DNA of 64,000 nucleotides, from positions 28,733 through 92,732 of the forward strand of contig NZ_JBFBCI010000033.1 of assembly GCF_040683095.1 (NCBI RefSeq), in the 5' to 3' direction. Shown piece by piece: positions 1 through 8,270 of the stretch (the first letter of the stretch is position 1; each line of letters opens with the position of its first letter). Under the pieces are notes generated by a model. That model made no database searches. It worked only from the letters and a program-made list of their open reading frames with translations, and was not told where the DNA came from. This stretch comes from Sphaerisporangium sp040683095. Its GTDB lineage: Bacteria > Actinomycetota > Actinomycetes > Streptosporangiales > Streptosporangiaceae. The translations under genes were made by a program, and so were the position numbers.

Positions 1-645
1 CTGCTCACGCTCGCCTTCGACGTCCTCGCCGCGAGCGGCCATCCGGCCTCCGCCGAGGGCGCGCGCCTGCTCGGCGCCGCCGTCCTGGACCTGATCGAGG
101 GCCAGAGCGCCGACACGTCGTTCGAGACGCGGGACGACGTCGGCCTCCAGGAATGCCTCACCATGGCCGAGGGCAAGACCGGAGCCCTCCTCGGCGCGTC
201 CTGTTCCCTGGGCGCCCTGTTCGGCGGCGCCACCGCCGAGCGCGTCGAGCACCTGCGCGCGTTCGGCGACCGCCTCGGCCTGGCGTTCCAGTTCGTGGAC
301 GATCTGCTCGGCATCTGGGGCGACCCCGCGGTGACCGGCAAGCCCATCCACTCCGACCTGCGCAACCGGAAGAAGTCGCTGCCCGTCGTCGCGGCTCTCA
401 CGTCCGGGTCACCGGCCGGCGACGAGCTGGCCGCGCTGTACGGGCGCGAGGAGGCGCCGTCGGGGTCCGATCTCGTGCGCGCCGCCGAGCTGGTCGAGCT
501 CGCGGGCGGGCGCGCCTGGAGCCTGCGGCAGGCCGACGAGCTGCTGCGCGAGGCCCTCGGCCACCTCGCCGTCGCCTCCCCGGCCCCGCGCGCCGCGGCC
601 GAGCTGCACGCCCTGGCCGACCTGATCACCCACCGCGACCACTGA
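1..645 (+). CDS. Polyprenyl diphosphate synthase, C-terminal part (5' end outside window)
   Basis: The frame is open from base 1 and ends in TGA at 643-645, so the N-terminus with the first Asp-rich motif lies outside the window. The visible part has the second Asp-rich motif of trans-isoprenyl diphosphate synthases (FVDDLLGIWGD), followed by the usual KP and KKSLPVV segments. The family condenses IPP with allylic diphosphates at Mg2+-bound aspartates. Product chain length cannot be read without the N-terminal half. Terpenoid or quinone precursor supply is likely; the pathway partners would be upstream of the window. Confidence 0.88.
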   Translation: MLTLAFDVLAASGHPASAEGARLLGAAVLDLIEGQSADTSFETRDDVGLQECLTMAEGKTGALLGASCSLGALFGGATAERVEHLRAFGDRLGLAFQFVDDLLGIWGDPAVTGKPIHSDLRNRKKSLPVVAALTSGSPAGDELAALYGREEAPSGSDLVRAAELVELAGGRAWSLRQADELLREALGHLAVASPAPRAAAELHALADLITHRDH

Positions 646-1083
646 CCGCCTCATCACCTGCCGCGGCCACCATCCCGGCGCGCCGGGCGGATCTCACCGA
701 CGGGCGAGGGCGGCGAGGATCCGATGGAGCGCGGCCAGGCCTGCGGGGTCGAGGCCAATGCCGCCCATAGGCCGATTTATGCCGATGAGCTGCGGATATA
801 TCTCCCGACGTCCGGGGAGGACCAGTGACGTGGGGGCGTGCGATGGCCGGTCACCCGCGACGAGCCCCGTCCAGGGGCCGTTGGAGGGTGCCGTGCAGCG
901 CGTTCGGGCCGGGCTCCGCCGTCGCCGCGCTCAGGGGGACAGCGGCCGGCCATGGCATGCCGCGGCCGGAGTGGTACGGCCGCCGCGCGCGTGCGCCTCG
1001 TGGCTGTCCCCCATCGATCTCGGACATGGACGCCCCGAACCCGCCGAGCGGAGTGAGGCTATGGGCCCGTTCGGTGCGCCTAA
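646..1083. other. Intergenic stretch without a supported gene
   Basis: This stretch lies between the synthase stop and the terminator pair. Frames on both strands are open only as expected at this GC content and show no family signature. A slightly AT-richer patch near 765-805 shows no convincing promoter for a rightward gene. Confidence 0.5.
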
Positions 1084-1119
1084 ATGGCCGCGCCTCCGCC
1101 GTGCCGGAGGCGCGGCCAT
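1084..1119. terminator. Perfect 15-bp hairpin, terminator-like
   Basis: Arms 1084-1098 and 1105-1119 are exact reverse complements (ATGGCCGCGCCTCCG on the left) around a 6-base loop. It is the second of two hairpins downstream of the leftward cellulase gene. No long T tract follows, which is normal for actinomycete terminators. Confidence 0.7.
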
Positions 1120-1122
1120 GAA

Positions 1123-1158
1123 CAGGGCCCCGCCACGGTGCCGCGTGGCGGGGCCCTG
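1123..1158. terminator. Perfect 15-bp hairpin terminator of the cellulase gene
   Basis: Arms 1123-1137 and 1144-1158 are exact reverse complements (CAGGGCCCCGCCACG on the left) with a 6-base loop. It sits 26 bases past the stop of the leftward cellulase gene. Together with the hairpin at 1084-1119 it forms a tandem terminator that could also stop transcription coming from the synthase side. Confidence 0.8.
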
Positions 1159-1184
1159 CTGTTCAGGGGCTAGGGAGTTCAGGG

Positions 1185-3206
1185 TCAGGGGATGGACGGG
1201 TAGGCGTTGGCGAGGAGCTGGCGGAACTGCGCCGAGAACCACTGGCCGGAGATCGGCGCGTTGGGCAGCGCCCCGGTCAGGTTGTTGCCGTTGCGGGCGT
1301 TGCCGGTGTAGGTCGGGTCGCACATCCGGTCGAAGCCCTTGCCCTCGTTGTTCGGAATCTCCGAGCTGGAGCCGTCCGACTCGCCCGGGGGCTTGATCCA
1401 GACGTAGGCGTCCAGACCGGTGGCCGGGTTGGCGCGGGGACGCTCGCCGAGGCCGGCGCCGCTCTGGTTGCACCAGTTGCCGGCGTGGATGCGCCGGTCG
1501 ACGCGGGACTCGTTGACGAAGGTGTTGACGTCGGTCGAGGTGCTGGCGCGGGTCGGCCGGGCCGCGCCGCCCCAGCCGTTGCGGGAGGTGTCGATCAGCA
1601 TGCCGATGTTGGACGAGAAGCCCTCGGTGATGAGCCGCTGGCGGAACGCCTGGGCGTAGCTGAGCTCGTCGACGTAGAAGTTCCAGTCGACCCAGCGGGA
1701 CTGGCGCACCGACTGGCCGCCCGGCTGGCTGTTGATGGTGAAGTACGGCTCGGTCAGCGCGGAGTAGTTGGCGGTGTTGGTGATGAAGCCGTCGACGCTG
1801 GCGAAGCCTGCGGTGGCGCCACGGACCGTGCTGGCGAAGAGCTGCGCCGACGGGCCGAAGTTGGTGTCCCAGCCGAGCCAGCCGTGGTGGGCGGCGTCGA
1901 TGTAGGTGTAGGCGTTCGGGATCGCGTGCAGCTTGTTCAGGGCGTACTGCACACCCTGGACGTAGGCGCCGCTCTGCTGCGCCTCCTGGCACGCGGCGAC
2001 GTTGGTGTTGGTGATGAGGTTCGGCAGCGAGTCGATCTCGATGATCGTCACGATGCGAAGCTGCGAGTACTTGGACTGGCCCATGATCGCGGCGATCGGG
2101 TCGATGTACTCGGTCTTGTAGCGGTTCAGGCCGTTCTCGGAGATCTTCAGCTCACCGTTGGAGGCCAGGGCGGAGCAGTCGCGGTTCGGCAGGTTGTAGA
2201 TGACGAACTGGATGGTCAGCGGCGCGCTGCCGTTGGCGGCGTCCTGCTGGAGGGCTGCGTCGAGGTGCGCGGCGAGACCCTTGGCGCTGGAGGTGCCGGC
2301 GATGGCGGCGATGCGGTCCAGCCACACGCCGGTGGAGATGTTCGCCACGGCGGAGCCGCCCGGCTCGGCGGCGGCCTTGGCCGACCAGTCGGAGTTCACG
2401 TAGCCGGTTGCGCCGGCGTACGGGTTGTCCACGTGCGTGCCGGGGTCGCCGCCGCCGGTGTCGTCGTCGGCCTCGGTGGCGGTCACCGTGACCGAGGTCA
2501 GCCCCGCAGAGGAGACGGTGATCGTACGCGAGCCGTTGGTGGTGTCGGCGTCCTGCGCGGCGGCCAGCGTGACGATCTGCGCGGTGTTCCAGTTCGCCGA
2601 GGTGAAGGTCAGGCTCGATCCGCCGGAGACGGTGATGTCGGTGTCACCGCTGCCCGCGGTGGAGGTCACCGTGACGTTGGAGGTGGGCTGCGCGGCGAGC
2701 TTCACCGAGTACGTCGCGGTGCCGCCCTCGGGGACGCTGACCGAGGTGGGGGTGACGATCAGGCCCTGCTGCGGGCCGGGGCCGCCCTGGCCGGTGCAGG
2801 TCGTCCCGTTGATGGCGAACGTGGTGGGGTTGGCGTTCGTGCCGCCGAACGTGCCGTTGAAGCCCAGCGTCCAGGAGGCGCCGGTGGCCTGGGAGCCGTT
2901 GTAGGACAGGCTTCGGGCCGTCACGTTGCTCCCGGACTGCGACCAGTCGGCGCTCCAGCCGTTGGTCACCTGCTGGCTTCCGGGGAAGGCGAAGGTCAGC
3001 GCCCAGGACGTCAGGGGGTCGCCCAGGTTCTTGATCGTGATGTTCCCGCCGAACCCGTTGCCGCCTTCCCATGCCTTCTGGTAGGTGACCTCGCAGGCGA
3101 CCGCGGCGTGCGCCGAGGTCTGGCTGACGGCGAGCCCGACGGCGGAGAGCAGTAGGACTGCCACCGCCGTGAAGGCTCGACGCCAGGAACTCTTGTGGGG
3201 TCCCAT
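1185..3206 (-). CDS. Secreted GH6 cellulase (cellobiohydrolase type) with N-terminal CBM2
   Basis: The 673-residue protein starts with a signal peptide ending near ALA-like residues (SAHA). A CBM2 cellulose-binding module follows (about 35-145, bounded by the Cys pair CEVTYQ and NGTTC). A Calx-beta/DUF11-like linker domain (about 150-245) precedes the GH6 catalytic domain (about 260-673). GH6 signatures are visible: NLPNRDCSALASNGE and the general-acid segment IIEIDSLPNL. The enzyme should act outside the cell, releasing cellobiose from cellulose chain ends. The exo-type call rests on overall resemblance and loop-rich length, not on structure. A CebR operator lies about 83 bases upstream of the start, so induction by cello-oligosaccharides is likely. 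Two strong hairpins follow the gene. Confidence 0.92.
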   Translation of the reverse strand: MGPHKSSWRRAFTAVAVLLLSAVGLAVSQTSAHAAVACEVTYQKAWEGGNGFGGNITIKNLGDPLTSWALTFAFPGSQQVTNGWSADWSQSGSNVTARSLSYNGSQATGASWTLGFNGTFGGTNANPTTFAINGTTCTGQGGPGPQQGLIVTPTSVSVPEGGTATYSVKLAAQPTSNVTVTSTAGSGDTDITVSGGSSLTFTSANWNTAQIVTLAAAQDADTTNGSRTITVSSAGLTSVTVTATEADDDTGGGDPGTHVDNPYAGATGYVNSDWSAKAAAEPGGSAVANISTGVWLDRIAAIAGTSSAKGLAAHLDAALQQDAANGSAPLTIQFVIYNLPNRDCSALASNGELKISENGLNRYKTEYIDPIAAIMGQSKYSQLRIVTIIEIDSLPNLITNTNVAACQEAQQSGAYVQGVQYALNKLHAIPNAYTYIDAAHHGWLGWDTNFGPSAQLFASTVRGATAGFASVDGFITNTANYSALTEPYFTINSQPGGQSVRQSRWVDWNFYVDELSYAQAFRQRLITEGFSSNIGMLIDTSRNGWGGAARPTRASTSTDVNTFVNESRVDRRIHAGNWCNQSGAGLGERPRANPATGLDAYVWIKPPGESDGSSSEIPNNEGKGFDRMCDPTYTGNARNGNNLTGALPNAPISGQWFSAQFRQLLANAYPSIP

Positions 3207-3288
3207 CGTCTGTTTTCTCCCTTATGAAACTTATGGGTCCGCCGCCTTCTTGAGACGGCCAAGCAGCGCCCCGCTCGACATCCGGCGG

Positions 3289-3302
3289 TGGGAGCGCTCC
3301 CA
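3289..3302. promoter_or_regulatory. CebR/CelR operator (perfect 14-bp palindrome)
   Basis: The sequence TGGGAGCGCTCCCA matches exactly the palindrome bound by the LacI-family cellulose-utilisation repressors CebR (Streptomyces) and CelR (Thermobifida). It is placed upstream of the GH6 gene at 1185-3206, where repression would be relieved by cellobiose or longer cello-oligosaccharides. The repressor gene is not in this window. Confidence 0.93.
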
Positions 3303-3508
3303 TAGTCAGGTCGTTTCAGGAGGATGTACAGCACATTGCACGCGGGGGCGCCCGCACGGCAGACCCGCTTCCGGCCCGGCCGCGGCTTCCGCCCGCTGGC
3401 CTCGGCAAACTCGGCGGCGTCCGCCTCCGCGCATCCCGCCGTACACGCGGATCCGATGAAACATTCATCCGGAGGTCCGCGGAGCTTGGGAGCGGACCCC
3501 CGGGCGCG

Positions 3509-4000
3509 CTACCGGCCGCGGACGGCGACGTGGCCGGTCACGTCGCGCACGCCACCGATCTCGGACGGGGCCATGGCCACCGAGCGGCTGAGAAAGTCGA
3601 GGATGACGGCGAGCTGGTCCTCGTCGTAGGCCTCGAGCAACTCCTCCACCCGCCGGCCGGTCGCCTCCAGCGAGGCGTGGATCGGCAGTTCGTTCTCGGG
3701 GATCGGCACGATGATCACGCGGCGGCGGTCCTCCGCGTCGCGGACCCGGCGGACGTAGCCCGGCTTCTCCAGGCGGTCGACGACGCCCGTGATGGCGCCG
3801 GTCGTGAGGCCGGTCAGCTCGGCGAGCTGGCCCGCCGTGATGGGCCCGGTCCTGCTCAGGATGTCCAGGCAGCGGGCGTCGGTCGCGTTCAGCCCCAGCC
3901 GGTCGGCGATGGCCTGGCTGAACAGCACCGAGTTGGCGGTGTAGGCCCGCAGAGCCTCCTGGATGCGTGCGATCAGCGGCGAACGGGAGTTCTCCGGCAT
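3509..4000 (-). CDS. MarR-family transcriptional regulator
   Basis: This is a winged-helix regulator of about 163 residues. The MarR core is clear: LGLNATDARCLDILSRTGPITAGQLAELTGLTT as the recognition region, then TGVVDRLEKPGYVRRVRDAEDRRRVIIV as the wing with the conserved D-x-R-D-x-R-R. The ATG at 4000 (MPENSRS) is preceded by GGGAAG; an in-frame GTG at 4027 would add nine residues but would lie inside the putative operator. The gene stands alone. The inverted repeat just upstream suggests autoregulation. The ligand is unknown. Confidence 0.88.
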   Translation of the reverse strand: MPENSRSPLIARIQEALRAYTANSVLFSQAIADRLGLNATDARCLDILSRTGPITAGQLAELTGLTTGAITGVVDRLEKPGYVRRVRDAEDRRRVIIVPIPENELPIHASLEATGRRVEELLEAYDEDQLAVILDFLSRSVAMAPSEIGGVRDVTGHVAVRGR

Positions 4001-4026
4001 TGACTTCCCATCCCAATTTCCTAGCA

Positions 4027-4048
4027 CACTAAGAGACTTCCCTTAGTG
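4027..4048. promoter_or_regulatory. Likely operator of the MarR gene
   Basis: A 22-bp interrupted palindrome has exact 7-bp arms CACTAAG and CTTAGTG around 8 bases. It lies directly before the MarR start, in an AT-richer leader. Size and position are typical of MarR dimer sites. The assignment to this regulator is inference. Confidence 0.55.
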
Positions 4049-4506
4049 AACTGAACTACGTCTATCCCGAAGAGAATACTTCGACCGGGCCTTCCCAGCC
4101 TCTGCCCACGATCAATCAGAGTCCGAAATGTCCGCAACACCGTCCGGCGCCCCGCGCCCTCGCCGCGCCCGAGCCGCCGGACGCCGCCGTGATCAGCGTT
4201 CTCTACGCGGCCGGCCGGGCCCGCGCGGACCTCGGCACCTGGCATCCGCTGCCGTCGATGGTCCTGGCCGGAATCGGGCGCGCGTGCGCCTCGGCGGCCA
4301 TGGTGGACATCACGCTCGCCCGGGTGATGCGGCACGCGGGATCGTCCGGCGCGGTGACCAGGACCGGCTCGGCGGCCGGCATCGCGGGAGCCGGCGCGGG
4401 GCGAGCTTGCTGCTACCGCGCCCGGGCCGGGCCGAGGTCAGCCCCGGACCCCTGTGAGAAGGGTGCGGGGTCCGCCGCAGACGGTGGCGCGTGCCGCACC
4501 TTTCCG
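4049..4506. other. Intergenic region, no supported gene
   Basis: A rightward open frame begins near 4189 (VISVLYAAGRARADLG...), but it has no ribosome binding site, no recognised domain, and runs antisense through the LeuA-like gene. It may be a decayed gene fragment. A loose inverted repeat GGTGCGG/CCGCACC at about 4459-4503 could end the leftward LeuA-like gene. Confidence 0.4.
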
Positions 4507-4806
4507 TCAGGTGCTGTACGCACGGTTGAGCGCGCTCGCGACACCTTTGAACAAGGCGACGGTGCTGTTGGCGTCGATTCCGACGCCCCAGAGGACCGTA
4601 CCGCCGATCTCGCATTCGACGTATACGGCGGTGTGCGGGCAGTCCTCGCCCTCGACCGGATGTTCGGCGCGGTCCAGGACACGGACCTTGACGCCTCTGT
4701 CGCTCAGTGCGCCGATGTACGCCGACAACGCGTCATCGACGGCCGTGCCCGGTTCGCCCGCGCCGCCGCCGATTCGCGGCACCGGGGCCTCGTCCAGCTG
4801 CTTCAC
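4507..4806 (-). CDS. Free-standing LeuA allosteric (dimerisation) domain protein
   Basis: This is a 99-residue protein. Residues about 22-99 match the C-terminal regulatory domain of 2-isopropylmalate synthase: AVDDALSAYIGAL, VRVLDRAEHPVEGED, YVECEIGGTVLWGVGIDAN and VASALNRAY. In full-length LeuA this domain binds leucine for feedback inhibition; here no catalytic TIM barrel is present. The GTG at 4806 follows a GAGGGG ribosome site about 7 bases away, so this is a gene of its own rather than a chance fragment. No leu genes are adjacent. It might sense a branched-chain amino acid or modulate a LeuA encoded elsewhere, but function is unknown. Confidence 0.85.
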   Translation of the reverse strand: MKQLDEAPVPRIGGGAGEPGTAVDDALSAYIGALSDRGVKVRVLDRAEHPVEGEDCPHTAVYVECEIGGTVLWGVGIDANSTVALFKGVASALNRAYST

Positions 4807-4970
4807 ACGTACCGCCCCTCGCCAATGGGCAGCGATATATGTCCATTTTCCATAAAATATTCTGACTCAAATAACCGCCAGATGAAGACCCGGGAAACTC
4901 CGTCCCTCACCCGTAGCGGGAAACGGGGACACCCCTTCCCCGTGCCCCCGTCCCCCGCCGTCCCGGGCCG

Positions 4971-6230
4971 TCAGACCCGGCCCGCCGCCATGTCCATCAG
5001 CCGGGACAGCACGCGGTCACCCGAGGCGCGCACGCCGTCGTGCTCCCACTCGTTGGTGGCCCAGTACCGCAGGTTGCCCACCGACCGGGCCGTCCGCAGC
5101 GAGAGCTCGGCGTCGACGTACATGTCGTCGAGGTACACGATCGCCGCCACCGGCACCGTGTTCGCCGCGAGCCGCGCGGGGTCGTACAGCGCCGGCCAGT
5201 CGCGCGTCTCGGCCAGCGCGTGCGCCGCCTCGGCGAAGGGACGCAGGCCCGACAGCTCCTCGAACATCCACGGGTAGAACATCTCGCCGGTGAACAGCAA
5301 CGGGTCGGCGTCGGGCGCGAACTCGGGGCGGTCGCGCAGCGCCCGCTCGGCGGCCCACGCGGTCGGCGTGGCGCCCTGGGCGTAGATGACCTCCTGGAGC
5401 ACGCCGTACAGCGGGCCCTCGGCGTACGACGTCAGCGTCATGACCTGCCGCAGGAAGGTGTCCGACGGCGCCCGGCCGTCCCAGGCCTCGTCGAACAGCC
5501 AGTGCAGCCGCTCGGCGCCGTCGCCCATGCCGAGCAGGATGCCGAGCGTCTGGAGCCGGCGCACGGTCAGCCGGTCGCCGTCGGGCAGCCGGACGTCGGT
5601 GGCGGCGAGGTGGTCCGCCATCGCCCTGACCGTGGCGACGTCGCCGGGATACCGGGCATAGAAGCGCTCGGCCTTCTCGCGCACGCGGGGGTAGGTGTGG
5701 GCGTACACCTCGTCGGCGCCGACGGTGAGCCCGGAGAGACCACCCGTCACGTAGCAGGCGCGCAGCCCCTCGGGCGCCCGGGACAGGTACGTCAGCGTCA
5801 GGAACCCGCCGTAGCTCTGCCCGAGCGTCTCCCAGGGCCGGTCCCCGCACAGGGCACGGCGGATGTGCTCGGCGTCGGCGACGATGGCGTCGGCGCGGAA
5901 ATTGCGCAGGTAGGCGGCCAGCCCGTCGCCGAGCCGCGCGGCGGTCGCGGCGGTGACGGGGGTGCTGCGGCCGGTGCCGCGCTGGTCGAGCAGCAGGACG
6001 CGGTGGGTGCGCAGCGCGTGCGCGAGCCATCCGTCCGGCCGGGTCGGGCGGGGCGACTTGCCGCCGGGGCCGCCCTGGAGGAAGAGCAGCCAGGGCAGGT
6101 CCTCCCCGGCGCGGACGGGGTCGGCGACCTCGCGGGCGAACACGGTGATGGCGGGCCCGCCCGGGTCGGCGTGGTCCAGCGGGACGGTGAAGCGGTGGTC
6201 GGTGACCGCCATCCCGGGCATGCGGATCAT
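4971..6230 (-). CDS. Alpha/beta hydrolase, peptidase family S33 (proline iminopeptidase-like)
   Basis: The 419-residue protein has the S33 signatures: oxyanion region FLQGGPGGKSPRP, DQRGTGRSTP, and nucleophile elbow GQSYGG. A long cap region follows, and a late Asp/His region (YLDDMYVD, NEWEHDGVR) can complete the triad. Members remove N-terminal proline from peptides; no signal peptide is visible, so a cytoplasmic site is expected. The ATG at 6230 has GGAGGA ten bases upstream. The gene is divergent from the TetR gene at 6402, with 171 bases between, a common regulator-target arrangement. Confidence 0.88.
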   Translation of the reverse strand: MIRMPGMAVTDHRFTVPLDHADPGGPAITVFAREVADPVRAGEDLPWLLFLQGGPGGKSPRPTRPDGWLAHALRTHRVLLLDQRGTGRSTPVTAATAARLGDGLAAYLRNFRADAIVADAEHIRRALCGDRPWETLGQSYGGFLTLTYLSRAPEGLRACYVTGGLSGLTVGADEVYAHTYPRVREKAERFYARYPGDVATVRAMADHLAATDVRLPDGDRLTVRRLQTLGILLGMGDGAERLHWLFDEAWDGRAPSDTFLRQVMTLTSYAEGPLYGVLQEVIYAQGATPTAWAAERALRDRPEFAPDADPLLFTGEMFYPWMFEELSGLRPFAEAAHALAETRDWPALYDPARLAANTVPVAAIVYLDDMYVDAELSLRTARSVGNLRYWATNEWEHDGVRASGDRVLSRLMDMAAGRV

Positions 6231-6401
6231 GTGGGTTCCTTCCTCCGACGGCCTCCGGCGGCCCGCGACGACCGCCCGCGACGAGGCGCCGGCACGCGGG
6301 CCGCCAGCCACCCTATCCGCAGCTCCGATCATCGGGCCCGGCTCGCGGGGCGCCCCCTGGGGATCGGGGCGCCGCGTTCGCCTGCCACTACACTCGATGC
6401 G

Positions 6402-7028
6402 ATGGTTCAGCCAACGCGTCCGGGCACCTCCGAGCAGGCGGGTGACGCCTCCGTCGCTCCGGCGCCCGCGGCGGCCGGGCCCGACCGGCCACGACGGGCC
6501 GACGCGCGGCAGAACCGCGCCCGCATCCTCGCGGCCGCCCGCGAGGCGTTCGCGACCGAGGGCAGCGACGCGCAGATGGGCCCCATCGCCCGCCGCGCCG
6601 GCGTGGGCGTCGGAACGCTGTACCGCAACTTCCCCACCAAGGAAGCCCTGATCACCGAACTGGCCCGGGTCTGGACGGTCGAGCGCGCCGACGACGCCCT
6701 CCGGGCCCTCCGCCTCGGCGACCCCTGGCAGGCCCTGACCGCGTACGTCGAGAGCCACGCGTGGGCCGTGCGCGACAGCGCCGGGCTCCAGGCCATCTTC
6801 GATGAGGTCCAGTCCCGCGAGGCGGCCTCGGACGAGGGGCGCCGCCTCGCCGCCGCGCTGTCGGAGCTGCTCGGCCGGGCCCGCACCGCCGGCGTTCTGC
6901 GCGAGGACATCGTGCTCGGCGACTTCCAGGCCCTGCTCTGCGGCGTGTCGGCGGCCATCGCGCACGGCGGCGACCCGCGCCGCTGCGCCACCGTCCTCCT
7001 CGACGGAATGCGTCGCGCCACGGCCTGA
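6402..7028 (+). CDS. TetR-family transcriptional regulator
   Basis: The 208-residue protein has a 35-residue Ala/Pro-rich N-terminal extension. A TetR helix-turn-helix follows: RILAAAREAFATEGSDAQMGPIARRAGVGVGTLYRNFPTKEALI. The C-terminal ligand domain is of the TetR_C type often seen in SbtR-like regulators (GDFQALLCGVSAAI, ATVLLDGMR). It is divergent from the S33 hydrolase gene and probably controls it; no clear operator was found in the spacer. The ligand is unknown. Confidence 0.88.
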   Translation: MVQPTRPGTSEQAGDASVAPAPAAAGPDRPRRADARQNRARILAAAREAFATEGSDAQMGPIARRAGVGVGTLYRNFPTKEALITELARVWTVERADDALRALRLGDPWQALTAYVESHAWAVRDSAGLQAIFDEVQSREAASDEGRRLAAALSELLGRARTAGVLREDIVLGDFQALLCGVSAAIAHGGDPRRCATVLLDGMRRATA

Positions 7029-7231
7029 CGCCGCCTCTTTCGGTGGCCATGTTCGAGAATTAAGTCCCTGTATGAAATGAAAGCGCATCCTATGAGAACA
7101 TGTCCGAATACAGGGAGTACCGTGCCGCCCGGCTAATGCGGGGCCTCCGGTCGCGCGACGCGCGGGAATGCCGTACCGGGCGCGAATGTCCAGCGTTCCG
7201 GTGGCAGGAAGTGGATATCCCCGGGCAACTT

Positions 7232-7248
7232 GATGAACTCCGTTCATC
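7232..7248. promoter_or_regulatory. Inverted repeat upstream of the W-D repeat gene
   Basis: Perfect 7-bp arms GATGAAC and GTTCATC are separated by TCC, ending 75 bases before the start codon at 7324. Size and spacing suit a TetR-dimer operator or a small leader hairpin. It is the only clear regulatory-looking element in the 295-base spacer, which also has AT-rich patches around 7060-7110. The neighbouring TetR proteins are candidates to bind it. Confidence 0.4.
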
Positions 7249-7323
7249 TGGCCCACCAACCCCGGGCGCCGCACAGTGGATTCAGCGAGATGAAATCCGC
7301 AGCCCAGAAAGGGGTTGGTCAAA

Positions 7324-7710
7324 ATGGCTCACCCGCTCGGCTCCAGCTCTGCCGCCGCATCCGGTCACGATCCCGCGGCCCCGGACCGGCAGAGCGTCTG
7401 GGACCGCCACAAGGTCTGGGACCGGTACGAGCTCTGGGACGCTTTCGACGTCTGGGACGCGCTGAAGCTGTGGGACGCCTACAGGACCTGCGACGGGCAG
7501 CAGCCATGGGACGCCGTAGAGGTTTTGGACGGCCTGAAGGTCTGGGACGCCCACGCCCTGTGGGACGGCCTCACGGTGTGGGAGGAGTTCACGGTCACGC
7601 GCGACCGTGAGGGGTCGAGTGAGCTCCCGGCGTGGGACGAGCTGACGGTCTGGGACGACCTCGATGTCCTGGAGGCGCGCGCGATCTGGGAAAAATGGCA
7701 GCTCAACTGA
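7324..7710 (+). CDS. Hexapeptide W-D repeat protein of unknown function
   Basis: The 128-residue protein is not one I recognise. After a 24-residue polar Ser/Ala/Pro-rich leader come 11 contiguous six-residue units of the form [V/L]-W-D-x-x-x (VWDRHK, VWDRYE, LWDAFD, VWDALK and so on). A 12-residue spacer (VTRDREGSSELP) follows, then four more units (AWDELT, VWDDLD, VLEARA, IWEKWQ) and the end LN. The ATG at 7324 has GAAAGGGG nine bases upstream. Valine and leucine before Trp use GTC, GTG, CTC and CTG, so the protein pattern is conserved through synonymous change, which shows this strand is coding. There is no signal peptide and no TM segment. It could be a repeat-fold protein (beta-helix-like) or a multi-core precursor peptide; both are speculation. 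Confidence 0.82.
   Translation: MAHPLGSSSAAASGHDPAAPDRQSVWDRHKVWDRYELWDAFDVWDALKLWDAYRTCDGQQPWDAVEVLDGLKVWDAHALWDGLTVWEEFTVTRDREGSSELPAWDELTVWDDLDVLEARAIWEKWQLN
7396..7701 (+). repeat. 18-nt coding repeats of the W-D protein
   Basis: Eleven 18-base units occupy 7396-7593 and four more 7630-7701. The core TGGGAC is nearly invariant, while the other twelve bases vary. This is an old, diverged repeat array under protein-level selection rather than a recent minisatellite. Units six and eight have lost the Trp (TCDGQQ, VLDGLK). Confidence 0.85.
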
Positions 7711-8270
7711 GGTTTCACGACGCTGACCAGCGACGCGTCCAGAGCGGGTCCGGCCGCCGGCCCCTCTGACACCGGGCGCGCACAGCCGCTCCCCCGCCGT
7801 CGCCGCCCGATCCCGGACGCCACCCCGCGCCATCCCCCGCACCCCGTCGGCCCCCGACGCCGTCCCGCCTCCTACGTCCCTCGCCACCCCGCACATCGCC
7901 GGCCGTCCATGGACGGCCCGATCCGTCGCCGCGCGCCCGCGGACCTTCCCGTCCGCCGCCGCCCGCTCGCGAACGGCGAGACGCCCCCGAGGGGGCGCAG
8001 CCCACCAGCCCGGCGCGTGACCCTCGCAGATCTTCCCCGCCCGGTCCGGAGTCCCGGTCCACGCTCCGGGCCGGGCACCGCACACGACTTCGGAGGGCCC
8101 CTGGCCATCGTCGATGAATCAGCCGCGCACGGCTGTCCGCGAATTCATCCATGACCATCCGCGAGAACAGGAGCGTCACCCGTTCCACCAGGCGTGCGGG
8201 CACCGCAGTCCGAGGGCCGCCGCGACTCCCGCGGCGGCCCTCGCCGCTGTTCCCGGCCGGACGGCCCGGC
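7711..8270. other. Intergenic region of about 560 bases, no supported gene
   Basis: It is Pro/Arg-codon-like GC-rich sequence with open frames on both strands but no start signals or family signatures. A leftward frame that also reads through the W-D gene was rejected. Nothing regulatory is clear until the promoter-operator at 8271-8338. Confidence 0.5.

Noticed and set aside
4189..5277. Rightward frame beginning VISVLYAAGRARADLG
   Set aside because: It runs antisense through the LeuA-like gene, with no start signal and no recognised domain; at best a relic before 4450.
4971..7322. 783-codon version of the S33 hydrolase
   Set aside because: The extra N-terminus is antisense to the TetR gene; ATG 6230 has a strong ribosome site.
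7100..7465. Rightward frame starting MSEYREYRAARLMRG
   Set aside because: No ribosome site; it overlaps the W-D gene in another frame and has no signature.
7282..8085. Leftward frame through the W-D gene, also repetitive (VPD, VPE, VPQ units)
   Set aside because: On that strand the repeat changes are amino-acid changing, while on the plus strand they are synonymous around W-D; the plus strand also has the ribosome site and well-placed start and stop.
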